Part shown: positions 6,514 to 13,882 of the stretch, piece after piece
Numbering within the stretch: the stretch's first letter is position 1
Layout of the letters: every line of letters starts with the position of its first letter
Assembly (NCBI GenBank): GCA_050247075.1
Contig: JBFWUW010000011.1
Location: 60,203-124,202, forward strand
Length of the DNA stretch: 64,000 nt
From: JBFWUW01 sp050247075
GTDB taxonomy: Bacteria > Planctomycetota > Planctomycetia > Pirellulales > JBFWUW01
Direction of reading: 5' to 3'
Position numbers and translations under genes: made by a program
Notes under the pieces: model-generated
Database searches by the model: none
Seen by the model: the letters and a program-made list of their open reading frames with translations, nothing else
What the model was told of the DNA's origin: nothing

Positions 6514-8007
6514 CTACGCCGCACAGAGCGTTTCACAGGCTTCAAACGCCCGGACCCAGAACTTCTGCTCCATTTCCACCCGCAGCGGGAAGGGTCGAGG
6601 CTTCAGGTTCTGGCCCTTGCCCTGGGGAGGAACAAGATTGCATTTTTTGGTATCCACAAAGGATGCCTCCCCTGCATTGCAAGCAACAATGAACGACAAA
6701 TGGTCATCGAACTCGGCGGAAATCCCCCATTTGCAGGCGATGCCACGCTGGGACTTCTTAACATCCTTTTTGCCGTCTTCATCCAGAACCACGGTTTCGT
6801 ATTCGTATCGGTATTCGGTCCAGTCAATGTGTCCCCGTGCCGACAAGAAGTCTCGAATCACCTTCCAGCGGTGGTGATTCCACCCTCTCTGCACGTCACC
6901 GGCCAGGAACATTCCCGTCCACAATTCCCCCACTCGTCTTGTCGGCAAGCTCCCGTCACCGTTCGGATCAGTCTTGAAATGTCGCAGCAGAACCATCGCC
7001 ACGGCAAAATCATGTGCTGTCACCCGGAACTTGCCCGCCATCAGGTCATTGGGACCAATCCACTCCCGATACAGACGCTCGAAAAACGGAATTCCGGCAA
7101 GTTCCTCTTCGTTGATGAACTTGCCTGACACTGAGCCGGAAACAGAGTCGGTGACGGCTGACTTTGCTTTCTTCGAGACGACCGGGCTGGGAAAGGGAAC
7201 CGTCACAGGCACGTTCACAACCTTCCCCGAATCCTCCATGACGGGAGCGAGGTTCGGCACCGCATCCTCATCGAAGATATTGGATTCCAAATCGTGAACA
7301 CGCAGCATCGTCATGTTTTCCCACTCAGCAAAACGGGACAAATCACGAGGAATCTTGCCAAACGAACCATACCGCACGGTGTCCACCACCCGTCCTTCGA
7401 GCTTCAGGTCTAGGCAGGTTCCTTTGATTTCAACCTGCTCGATGTCGGCGTTGATCCGCTTCGCTTCTGAACGCAGCCACTTCTCAAAACGCTTCAGGGC
7501 TGCATTGGTGCGTTCGGCACCGATCTTCGCCTTCCAGAGCAGAAAGTATCCGTGCATTCCATTACCGTTGGTGGACGGCTCGAAGTAGAGGTCGGGCCAG
7601 ATCACCTTCAGATGTTCGGCAAACTGCTTGGCTCCCTCTGGCGAACCCATCCCTTTGTACTTCAGCACGTCGATGTCGATCATCACCAGAGTGCGGTCGC
7701 ATTTCTCCCAGCCGTTTCCAAAGAAGTACAGCGTCTGGTTCCCTTGGAAATGGTCCAGGAGCTTGTGATTTGGGAGAGACGGAAGGCCGTATCCCAGACT
7801 CCATCGACCAACGAATGTTTGCTTGTCAACGCTCGGATAAATCCCGGTCGGAGTTCGCTCGCCGTATACGAAAGGGCAGATCAGACTCTTGAGCCACGCC
7901 ATCTCCGGTGTCGTCTTCGCTTGCTTCCTGGGAGCCTTGGACTTCGATCTTTTGACCCTACCTTTGGCAATTTCCTGGGGACTGCTGCATACAATACTTG
8001 CAGACAT
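6514..8007 (-). CDS. Putative replication protein, archaeo-eukaryotic primase (PrimPol)-like
   Basis: 497 residues. The N-terminal half has the AEP primase pattern: a hydrophobic strand ending in an acidic pair (VMIDID, Asp111 and Asp113), then 30-odd residues later STNGNGMHGYFLL with His152. A further VRYGSFGKIPRD segment stands where PrimPols carry their third conserved region. The C-terminal half contains a helical region (FKTDPNGDGSLPTRRVGELW) that may be a winged helix. This suggests a primase-type plasmid/ICE replication initiator. No helicase domain is fused. GGAGTG precedes the ATG at 8007. It is the third gene after two small genes at 8073-8598. Assignment rests on motifs only. Confidence 0.6.
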   Translation of the reverse strand: MSASIVCSSPQEIAKGRVKRSKSKAPRKQAKTTPEMAWLKSLICPFVYGERTPTGIYPSVDKQTFVGRWSLGYGLPSLPNHKLLDHFQGNQTLYFFGNGWEKCDRTLVMIDIDVLKYKGMGSPEGAKQFAEHLKVIWPDLYFEPSTNGNGMHGYFLLWKAKIGAERTNAALKRFEKWLRSEAKRINADIEQVEIKGTCLDLKLEGRVVDTVRYGSFGKIPRDLSRFAEWENMTMLRVHDLESNIFDEDAVPNLAPVMEDSGKVVNVPVTVPFPSPVVSKKAKSAVTDSVSGSVSGKFINEEELAGIPFFERLYREWIGPNDLMAGKFRVTAHDFAVAMVLLRHFKTDPNGDGSLPTRRVGELWTGMFLAGDVQRGWNHHRWKVIRDFLSARGHIDWTEYRYEYETVVLDEDGKKDVKKSQRGIACKWGISAEFDDHLSFIVACNAGEASFVDTKKCNLVPPQGKGQNLKPRPFPLRVEMEQKFWVRAFEACETLCAA

Positions 8008-8033
8008 TGTGACACTCCATAATGTTTCGACTG

Positions 8034-8061
8034 GCCCGCCCTGGTGATTGCTAGGGCGGGC
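8034..8061. other. Inverted repeat between cistrons
   Basis: Perfect nine-base-pair stem GCCCGCCCT/AGGGCGGGC with a ten-base loop, in the 65-base gap before the putative replication gene. There is no T run on the minus strand, so it may be a processing or attenuation hairpin rather than a full terminator. Confidence 0.45.
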
Positions 8062-8072
8062 TTCTTTGTTGG

Positions 8073-8363
8073 CTAACCTTTGAGCCTCTTGTAGACGTTC
8101 AACAGCTTGCAGATCAGCGCCGCCATGACCTCATCGGTGGTCCAGCAGACGACGGTGCCGCTGGTATCCAGAATCTCCTGACCGCAGTTGCCCGAAGGTC
8201 TGACTTCGTAATGCGCCGATTCGACTTTCTTGACGGGCTTCGGATCGGGGGCCAGGAGATTGTGGCAGATCATCATGACTTTCTTGCCGTTTTCGTCGTA
8301 GAAGTTCGGGCCGAGAAACGGGTGATGTTCGACGAAACCACCTTCGATCTTTTCACGTTTCAT
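8073..8363 (-). CDS. Hypothetical protein (96 aa)
   Basis: ATG at 8363 with a strong AAGGGAGG site; the much longer upstream frame is rejected because it would run through the preceding gene. MKREKIEGGFVEHHPFLGPN. Its N-terminus overlaps the end of the HTH gene by 11 bases, so the pair is co-translated. No domain recognised. It contains three Cys residues that are not spaced as a zinc site. Confidence 0.65.
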   Translation of the reverse strand: MKREKIEGGFVEHHPFLGPNFYDENGKKVMMICHNLLAPDPKPVKKVESAHYEVRPSGNCGQEILDTSGTVVCWTTDEVMAALICKLLNVYKRLKG

Positions 8364-8598
8364 CGGTGCCTCCCTTGGTTTCCTGAGCGCCGATGTACTT
8401 CGGTGGTTTTCCCCGACTTGTGGGCTTATTTGCGAAATACTCCCGGATGCGAGTGATGTCGGCGTCGGAAAAAATCCGCTGGTGCGTGAGCCGCAGTTCA
8501 GGTTCGGGCAGATAGCCCTGCTGGATGGCGTAAGCAATCTGGTATCCACGGACCCCGACCAACTTCGCCGCTTGGTTCAATAAGTAATGGTTCTTCAT
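8353..8598 (-). CDS. Small MerR/excisionase-like DNA-binding protein (81 aa)
   Basis: ATG at 8598 with GAGGAGA upstream. Residues 6-30 (LLNQAAKLVGVRGYQIAYAI) form a helix-turn-helix, followed by QRIFSDADITRIREYF, the typical MerR/AlpA wing and second helix. It is the first gene of a unit with the 96-residue protein and the PrimPol-like gene, so it may regulate replication or bind the origin. Confidence 0.75.
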   Translation of the reverse strand: MKNHYLLNQAAKLVGVRGYQIAYAIQQGYLPEPELRLTHQRIFSDADITRIREYFANKPTSRGKPPKYIGAQETKGGTDET

Positions 8599-8655
8599 GG
8601 GTTCTCCTCATTCTGTATGTATGCCGCTGCTTTCATTTTTCAGCGGCAAAATGAC

Positions 8656-8683
8656 GGGCGGGGACTTTGGTGAGTCCCCGCCC
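8656..8683 (-). terminator. Strong hairpin terminator
   Basis: Perfect eleven-base-pair stem GGGCGGGGACT/AGTCCCCGCCC with a six-base loop, followed on the minus strand by GTCATTTTG. It lies 17 bases beyond the stop of the gene at 8701-9051. A second small stem GCCGCTG/CAGCGGC (8623-8647) follows directly. Confidence 0.65.
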
Positions 8684-8700
8684 GATGCCGAAAGGCACGG

Positions 8701-9051
8701 TTAGGTGTTAGTCGCCTCTGCTTTCGAGACCAGTTCCCTGATGAACCGACTCCGAATGTCACGCATTTTCAGAAACAACCTGCTACCCAAATCGCTGCTA
8801 CTGGTATCGCTCAGGTAGAACGGCGAAGTGCAGTCGGAGCCGTAGATGTGAACCTTGCCGTCACTCCTAAGCGCCACGCAGATCGTGCCGATCAACTGTG
8901 GATGAAGTTCATCAACGAGGGTGTCAATCCTCTTTTCCAACTCCATTCGCTCTTCGACAAAATAGTGTTTGCCTTGTTGTATCTGTCGAGTCGCCTCGTC
9001 CACTTCGAGTTGCAGCTTTGCGATCTGCTGTTCTTTATTCATCTTCCACAT
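8701..9051 (-). CDS. Coiled-coil hypothetical protein (116 aa)
   Basis: Residues 4-45 (KEQQIAKLQLEVDEATRQIQ) form a clear coiled coil. The second half is a small alpha/beta segment (GTICVALRSDGKVHIYGSD). Start at ATG 9051 with AAAGAAAG upstream; ATG at 9042 is also possible. It is separated from the next operon by a strong terminator. Function unknown; perhaps a partner or structural protein for DNA transactions of the element. Confidence 0.6.
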   Translation of the reverse strand: MWKMNKEQQIAKLQLEVDEATRQIQQGKHYFVEERMELEKRIDTLVDELHPQLIGTICVALRSDGKVHIYGSDCTSPFYLSDTSSSDLGSRLFLKMRDIRSRFIRELVSKAEATNT

Positions 9052-9419
9052 GCTTTCTTTTTCCAGTCAGGGATTGTCCCAGCAGCCCGTCCAGCCACGA
9101 ATACAACCGTGGCGGCGTGAGGTCTTGGGTTTGCTCGACGACCGGAGGAGTCGGAGCGGCTGCTCAACAGAGGCCGATGAATTCGGCGGGGAGCAGGCCA
9201 GTGAAGAGAAAGTGGTGCAGTTGTTTTTGTAGTCAGAAGAATTGTATGCCTGTGCCGTTCCTGAAAAAGCGCAACCCAAAGAAAAACTGTAGATTGTTTC
9301 CAAATTCTTTATTGAGTCGGCTGCACAACCACAAATGTCTGTTGCACAACCAAGAAGAAGCGGAAGCACTCGGCTGCACACCCAACAAAGAATGAACGGC
9401 ACGCCGAATAGCTACCATT
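9052..9419. other. Gene-free control region with three phased repeats
   Basis: About 370 bases without a convincing gene; the open frames here have implausible composition. The right part (9322-9385) holds three direct repeats listed separately, just upstream of the winged-helix gene at 9420. This and the nearby PrimPol-like gene make it a candidate origin or operator region. Confidence 0.4.
9322..9385 (+). repeat. Three direct repeats TGCACAACCA, iteron-like
   Basis: Copies at 9322-9331 and 9343-9352 are identical; a third, TGCACACCCAAC, starts at 9375. The start-to-start distances are 21 and 32 bases, close to two and three helical turns, so a bound protein would face one side of the DNA. 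They lie 35 bases before the start of a winged-helix protein gene. Confidence 0.5.
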
Positions 9420-9674
9420 ATGGCGCTACCACCGTTCACGTCCTGGATTCAAAAGCAGCAGGTCAAACAACCAGAAGCAGATCGCATCCTCCCGCTCATT
9501 TCGCAGGCGTCCGCAGGAATCAGCCGAGGCGAACTCGGCAAGGCAATCACGCTCGACCGGCAAGTTCTCGATGAGTTCCTGGATGGGCTGGTGAGGATCG
9601 GAGTGGTTCAGATGACGCTAGAGAATGGGATTCAGATTTATCGAACGAAGTATCCCCAATTCAACGGCAGATGA
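9420..9674 (+). CDS. Small winged-helix DNA-binding protein (84 aa)
   Basis: MALPPFTSWIQKQQVK at the start, then a compact winged helix: ISRGELGKAITLDRQVLDEF (helix-turn-helix) and LVRIGVVQMTLENGIQIYRT (the wing). It lies directly downstream of the three phased repeats and may bind them. Its last 14 bases overlap the end of the convergent ParB/methyltransferase gene. It could be an autoregulator or a replication accessory protein. Confidence 0.6.
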   Translation: MALPPFTSWIQKQQVKQPEADRILPLISQASAGISRGELGKAITLDRQVLDEFLDGLVRIGVVQMTLENGIQIYRTKYPQFNGR

Positions 9675-11082
9675 GCCGCTGTGCCATCTCGCAGTACGTC
9701 GGATCGAGATCAATTCCGATTCCTTCAATGCCGAGGCGTGCTGCGGCAATCATGCCGTTGATACCGCAGAATGGATCGAGAGCTTTCATTCCCGGACGAA
9801 TCCCGGCCAACCGCAGGCACCGTTCCGCCACTTCTGGTGGAAATGTGGCGGGATGATCCGCACGGTCTTCGCCGCCATGCACGGTGTCGTATGGGATGAA
9901 CCACACATCGCCGCCGCAGCGCAGGTGCGAGCCGGTTCGTCCAGCATTTTTCTGCACTTGATAAGGCACACCGACCGCCAACCGATCCAGCGGCACTTTG
10001 CCGGTTTTTGTGAAATGAAAAATGTGTTCCCAGGTACGGTTCAAAAAACGCTTCCCGTTGATCGGGGTGAAATGTCCCGATGACTCACCATCCACGGTGA
10101 TCGCCTTCAGCCAGATGATCTGGTTCTGAAGTTGAAAATGTTCCCCGGCAACTTCGGCGACTCGCATCGCTGTCCACGGTTTTCGGGCCGCATGACCGAT
10201 GACGAGGAAGATGGAACCATCGGGCATCAACACCCGTTTGATTTCGGCGAAGACATCTTCCATCCAGGCCAGATACTCGGCTTCGTCTCGGTCGTCGTCG
10301 TAGGAGCGATACGCAACGCCCTGGTTGTATGGCGGGCTAGTGGTCACGACAGAAATCGCCTCGTCGGCGATTCTCTCCCGCATCAGCTTCAAGCAGTCGC
10401 CGCACCAAATCTCGATCTTCGATTTCTTCGAGCGATGAGGCTTGGGCCTCGTCGCCGTTTCGGCCAGAATCTTCCTCATCAGCCGCTTCACCGGCTCATC
10501 GGGTTGCAGGTGCGCTTGCTCCAGAATCTTCTGTCGTCGCTTCGCATCGACGGATGAAAGCCGCACGGCCTCATTGACGGTGATTCGCCCGGCCTTGATT
10601 TCGGCAACGATCTCCGGGGCCTTCTTGTTGACGGCCTTGACCGTCTCGACGTAGGCCGAGTTGGCTTTGGCGATCCGTGCGGCGAACTGACTGGCCTTGC
10701 CAGAAGAGGTCGCCAATTCTTTGGCTCCCTTTTTGCCACGCCCTGGTGATCGGCGTTGGCGCTCTTTCGCCTCGATCTCCAACATCGGCAGCAGATCGAA
10801 GGCGACCACGGCTCGCTGGCTGGCCGTCAGATGTCGCCGCATGAGGTTTGTGGCGACGACCCACGCCAACGGGGAACCTTCTCCCTTCCATTCAACGAGT
10901 CGGGGACGCACGCCAGCGATCTCGCACGCTGCGAGGCGATTCCGACCGTCGAGAATGGCCCCATCCAGCGTGACGATGGGATTGAGCAGGCCGTTCTGTC
11001 GGATGTCTTCGGCGAGCGCCTGAAGCTCGGCGTCGGCAAGCCGTGGAAACAGAAGACAAGCTGGATGAAAGGTGATCGCCAT
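9661..11082 (-). CDS. ParB-domain / DNA methyltransferase fusion
   Basis: 473 residues from ATG 11082 (MAITFHPACLLF); the longer TTG frame from 11118 is less likely. Residues 8-110 form a ParB/Sulfiredoxin-type nuclease domain (GLLNPIVTLDGAILDGRNRL, ATNLMRRHLTASQRA), followed by a helical region. The C-terminal half is a beta-class N4-cytosine/N6-adenine DNA methyltransferase with catalytic SPPYN at 249-253 and an SAM-binding DPFCGIN near 436. Such ParB-methylase proteins are common on phages and mobile elements and usually act as solitary methylases against host restriction. No restriction endonuclease is nearby. Confidence 0.92.
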   Translation of the reverse strand: MAITFHPACLLFPRLADAELQALAEDIRQNGLLNPIVTLDGAILDGRNRLAACEIAGVRPRLVEWKGEGSPLAWVVATNLMRRHLTASQRAVVAFDLLPMLEIEAKERQRRSPGRGKKGAKELATSSGKASQFAARIAKANSAYVETVKAVNKKAPEIVAEIKAGRITVNEAVRLSSVDAKRRQKILEQAHLQPDEPVKRLMRKILAETATRPKPHRSKKSKIEIWCGDCLKLMRERIADEAISVVTTSPPYNQGVAYRSYDDDRDEAEYLAWMEDVFAEIKRVLMPDGSIFLVIGHAARKPWTAMRVAEVAGEHFQLQNQIIWLKAITVDGESSGHFTPINGKRFLNRTWEHIFHFTKTGKVPLDRLAVGVPYQVQKNAGRTGSHLRCGGDVWFIPYDTVHGGEDRADHPATFPPEVAERCLRLAGIRPGMKALDPFCGINGMIAAARLGIEGIGIDLDPTYCEMAQRLICR

Positions 11083-11160
11083 GCCCCGAAGGCTATCGGA
11101 TCGGGCGGATTTGTACAACGTCGGCCCTGGTCCTGACGCTGGCCTGGGACGTGGGGAAAG

Positions 11161-11171
11161 GAATGTACCCT
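11161..11171 (+). promoter_or_regulatory. Element motif copy 6 (GAATGTACCCT)
   Basis: Plus-strand copy with one change at the second position of the core. It lies about 200 bases upstream of the gene at 11369, between it and the divergent methyltransferase gene. The frame from here to copy 7 is open but has no good start codon. Confidence 0.45.
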
Positions 11172-11282
11172 CAGAATTCAGAGGCCCACTCCGACCCCGA
11201 TTGAAAACGACAGCAGACCGATCCGCAAGTGGCGTATGCCACGATACTTACGGCACTTCCAGGGGGCGATTGAGAGCGTCAA

Positions 11283-11294
11283 GTAATGTACCTT
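11283..11294 (+). promoter_or_regulatory. Element motif copy 7 (GTAATGTACCTT)
   Basis: Plus-strand copy with one change, 74 bases upstream of the ATG at 11369. It probably controls the rightward gene set that starts there. Confidence 0.5.
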
Positions 11295-11368
11295 GCAAGA
11301 CCAGTCGAACACGCTGGTTCTGGCAGTCGCCGGGGCGTGTTCCGATGCAAAACCTCAAGGAGAAAAGC

Positions 11369-11695
11369 ATGAAGAAGAACCAGCCGAAGGTCGTCCCCTA
11401 CTTCACCCGCAACCTGCTGATCGAAGCCTCTCGGCTCGGTCTGGAGTGGGACTTCAACCGACAGATTTCCGAGGAGATTGCCGAAGTCCCTGACCTCAAA
11501 TACCCCGTCGTCTTTACCCTCGACCACCACCATCGGCACGGCCAGCCGTGTGAGGCGCACGTCCGGTGTGTGATCTCGCTTGAGCCGTTCACGGACGGCG
11601 AAGTGGTCTGTGACGTGCCGACCGACTTTTTCGAGAAGCTGCCGACGATGCGGCTGAAGAAGCGGGTCGCAAAAAGGATCGCTTCCATTCGTTGA
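11369..11695 (+). CDS. Hypothetical protein (108 aa)
   Basis: ATG at 11369 with AAGGAG six bases upstream decides the start; the longer frame has none. MKKNQPKVVPYFTRNLL... contains a HHHRHGQPC segment near residue 60 and ends in a basic helix (RLKKRVAKRIASIR). No domain recognised. It is the first gene of a rightward series leading to the Dam-type methyltransferase. Confidence 0.65.
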   Translation: MKKNQPKVVPYFTRNLLIEASRLGLEWDFNRQISEEIAEVPDLKYPVVFTLDHHHRHGQPCEAHVRCVISLEPFTDGEVVCDVPTDFFEKLPTMRLKKRVAKRIASIR

Positions 11696-11784
11696 TGCGC
11701 TGCACCAGTTGGTGAACCAGACCGCAAACGTGTTCCTCTTTGTCGGTGTGTTGCAACGACTTCTCTCTAACGAAGGAAATGAAG

Positions 11785-12949
11785 ATGAGTATCGGAATGC
11801 AGAGCATGGTGAGAGTGATTCATGGATCGAACGACGACCGCTTCCCGATTGCCGGGGCAACGGTCGCCACAGTGCAAGAGAATCTTGCAGACGCCTTCAA
11901 TATCCCGATTGAGGCGTTTGGCTGGGTCAACGGCAAGATCGTCGGCGAAGACTTTCGACTTCGTGACGCCGACATCCTGGAGTTCATCGTTCCTGATGGA
12001 TTCAAGGGCGCAGGGGCGAAGCCAGACGATTCCTACTTCCAGCCGATCAAGACGCCGTTCCCGTACTACGGTGGCAAGGCGAGAGTTGCCCCGGAAGTCT
12101 GGCGTCGATTCGGCGACGTGAAGAACTACGTCGAACCATTCTTCGGCGGCGGTGGAGTTCTCTTGAATCGACCGCTCATTCCTGGGGTACTCCGCAAGGA
12201 GACCGTGAACGACATCGACGCCCTTCTGGTGAATTTCTGGAGAGCGTCCAAGTTGCATCCCCGTAAGTTGGCGAAGGTCGCCGATTACCCGGTGAACGAA
12301 CTTGATCTGCACGCCCGCCACAAATGGCTGACGCAGAAACGGGAAGATATTCGGGAAACAATGAATGCCAAACCCGCATGGTGTGATCCCGTGGTCGCCG
12401 CTTGGTGGGTGTGGGGCATCTGCCAGTGGATCGGTGGTGGCTGGTGTGCATCTGACGGACAGAGCCGCAAAAAGCCCAGTTCGCATGGTCGGGGAGTCCA
12501 TCGCCAATCCCACCAGCGTCCAGGTTTGGATGGCTGTGGCATTTACCGGAAAGGCGACAAGAGCCGAGGCGAATTGCTTCGGGAGTATTTTGCTTCACTT
12601 TCAGCACGACTGGAGCGGGTGGACATCCTAAACCGGCGACTGGTCGAGGGTGGTCACGCCTGCTGTCACAACCCGATACGGAATCACCGGAGTGTTTCTT
12701 GATCCGCCCTACACCGACAAAGCTGGCCGGAAGGCTGGTTTATATGCCGAGGACGATTTCAAGGTCGGCCATCAAGTTCGGGATTGGGCAGTTGAGAACG
12801 GCGGCAATCCAAAGCTCCGCATCGCCCTCTGTGGATACTTCGCTGAGTACAAGATGCCGCCGTCCTGGTCGTTGCATGAATGGAAGTCCACAGGCAGTCG
12901 CAACGGCAAGAAGGAACGTATCTGGTTCAGCCCGCATTGTCTGTCGTAA
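11785..12949 (+). pseudogene. Dam-type (D12) DNA methyltransferase with beta-grasp N-terminus, frameshifted
   Basis: The frame starting at ATG 11785 (AAGGA eight bases upstream) runs to a stop at 12702. The rest of the protein continues in the next frame to 12949. Residues 9-70 look like a ubiquitin/ThiS-type beta-grasp domain (VRVIHGS ... LRDADILEFIVPDG). Then comes an alpha-class N6-adenine methylase: PFPYYGGKARVAPEVW and VEPFFGGGGVL (SAM binding) and, after the shift, GVFLDPPYTDKAG with the catalytic DPPY. Removing one A from the AAA at 12630-12632 restores a continuous LTGDWSRVVTP reading. It may be a sequencing error, a decayed gene or programmed frameshifting. Confidence 0.8.
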
Positions 12950-12958
12950 TCAACTCCC

Positions 12959-12991
12959 GGCCCGCACCAGAGCATGTGTCTGGTGCGGGCC
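12959..12991 (+). terminator. Hairpin after the methyltransferase gene
   Basis: Perfect thirteen-base-pair stem GGCCCGCACCAGA/TCTGGTGCGGGCC with a seven-base loop, starting nine bases after the stop at 12949. No T run follows, so it resembles the other T-poor hairpins of this element. Confidence 0.55.
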
Positions 12992-13032
12992 ACCCCTGCG
13001 TGTCTCAGAATCTCACCGTTAAGGAATCGCTC

Positions 13033-13293
13033 ATGGCCTCAGTTCGCCAACGAGGAAGCAAGCACGACCTGCCACAGTCGGCGCATGTGATTCGTGATTA
13101 CGCCACCCTGAAGGTCTATCGCTGGTACTTCGCCGTGCCGCCCGGTTCGCCCAAATGGATCACGTCGGAAAGAATTGAGGACACGCTTCGGGTTTGGCAA
13201 CCGAGGTACAAGCAGCTTCTGACGGCAGAAGATGGTCTCGAAATCCTCATCAACGTCCGGAATCTGCTGGACGTGCTTTATCCGTTCAAGTAA
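13033..13293 (+). CDS. Hypothetical protein (86 aa)
   Basis: ATG at 13033 with TTAAGGA eight bases upstream. MASVRQRGSKHDLPQ... is a small protein with an aromatic segment LKVYRWYFAVPPGSPKW and a helical C-terminus. No recognised domain. It lies between the terminator hairpin and the excisionase-like gene, in the same direction. Confidence 0.6.
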   Translation: MASVRQRGSKHDLPQSAHVIRDYATLKVYRWYFAVPPGSPKWITSERIEDTLRVWQPRYKQLLTAEDGLEILINVRNLLDVLYPFK

Positions 13294-13332
13294 TCCGATG
13301 AGCCGCAGATCAAAGCCCGAATGGAGTCCACC

Positions 13333-13857
13333 ATGAACCGCTTTTTCACCGCCGTCGAACTCGCCGACCATTACCGACTCCCTCAGCACATCCAGGATCA
13401 GCTTTTCGGCGAAGTTCTCCCCGTGGAGAAAGACGACCAGGGCGAGCCGTTGTTCTTGGAGGCACACGTCGATGCGTGGCTGTCGGCCCGATATTCGGTT
13501 TCGCCCTGGCGGTCAGGATGCGCTGTTCACGGTCTGCCGACAAACTCGATCAGCGCCGACACCGATCAAAGCGCCTTCGTCACGGTGGCCGAAGCGCAGC
13601 GGCGTTATCTCGCTGGGAAAAGGTCGCTACGGTGGTGGTATCGCAGGATCGAGTTGAACATGATCGCTCATCACCGGGTCGGCGATTCGCTCTTGCTCCG
13701 CATCGGCGACATCGAGAAGTTCATCGCCGAGTCTCGGACGGGAGAAGCGCCGAATGAACCGGCACCGCCACGTCCCGTCGTGCCGCCGTCCGTAAAGCGG
13801 AAATGTTGCACGAAGCCACAAGAGAACGATGAGCGATTTCGGTTCTTCCCTCGGTGA
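13333..13857 (+). CDS. Excisionase-like DNA-binding protein (174 aa)
   Basis: Start at ATG 13333 (MNRFFTAVELADHYRL) with GGAG upstream; ATG at 13321 is in frame but less favoured. Residues about 78-135 (FVTVAEAQRRYLAGKRSLRWWYRRIELNMI ... LLLRIGDIEKFIAES) match the excisionase/MerR-type helix-turn-helix; the N-terminal 60 residues look like a second related module. It converges on the integrase at 13883, only 25 bases away, the usual position for a directionality factor. The C-terminus is proline-rich and unstructured. Confidence 0.65.
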   Translation: MNRFFTAVELADHYRLPQHIQDQLFGEVLPVEKDDQGEPLFLEAHVDAWLSARYSVSPWRSGCAVHGLPTNSISADTDQSAFVTVAEAQRRYLAGKRSLRWWYRRIELNMIAHHRVGDSLLLRIGDIEKFIAESRTGEAPNEPAPPRPVVPPSVKRKCCTKPQENDERFRFFPR

Positions 13858-13882
13858 GATGGACGCAAGGCGAAATAGCGTG

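Noticed and set aside
9067..9402. 111-residue minus-strand frame with many Cys
   Set aside because: No ribosome site, implausible composition, and it crosses the three phased repeats. Better seen as a control region.
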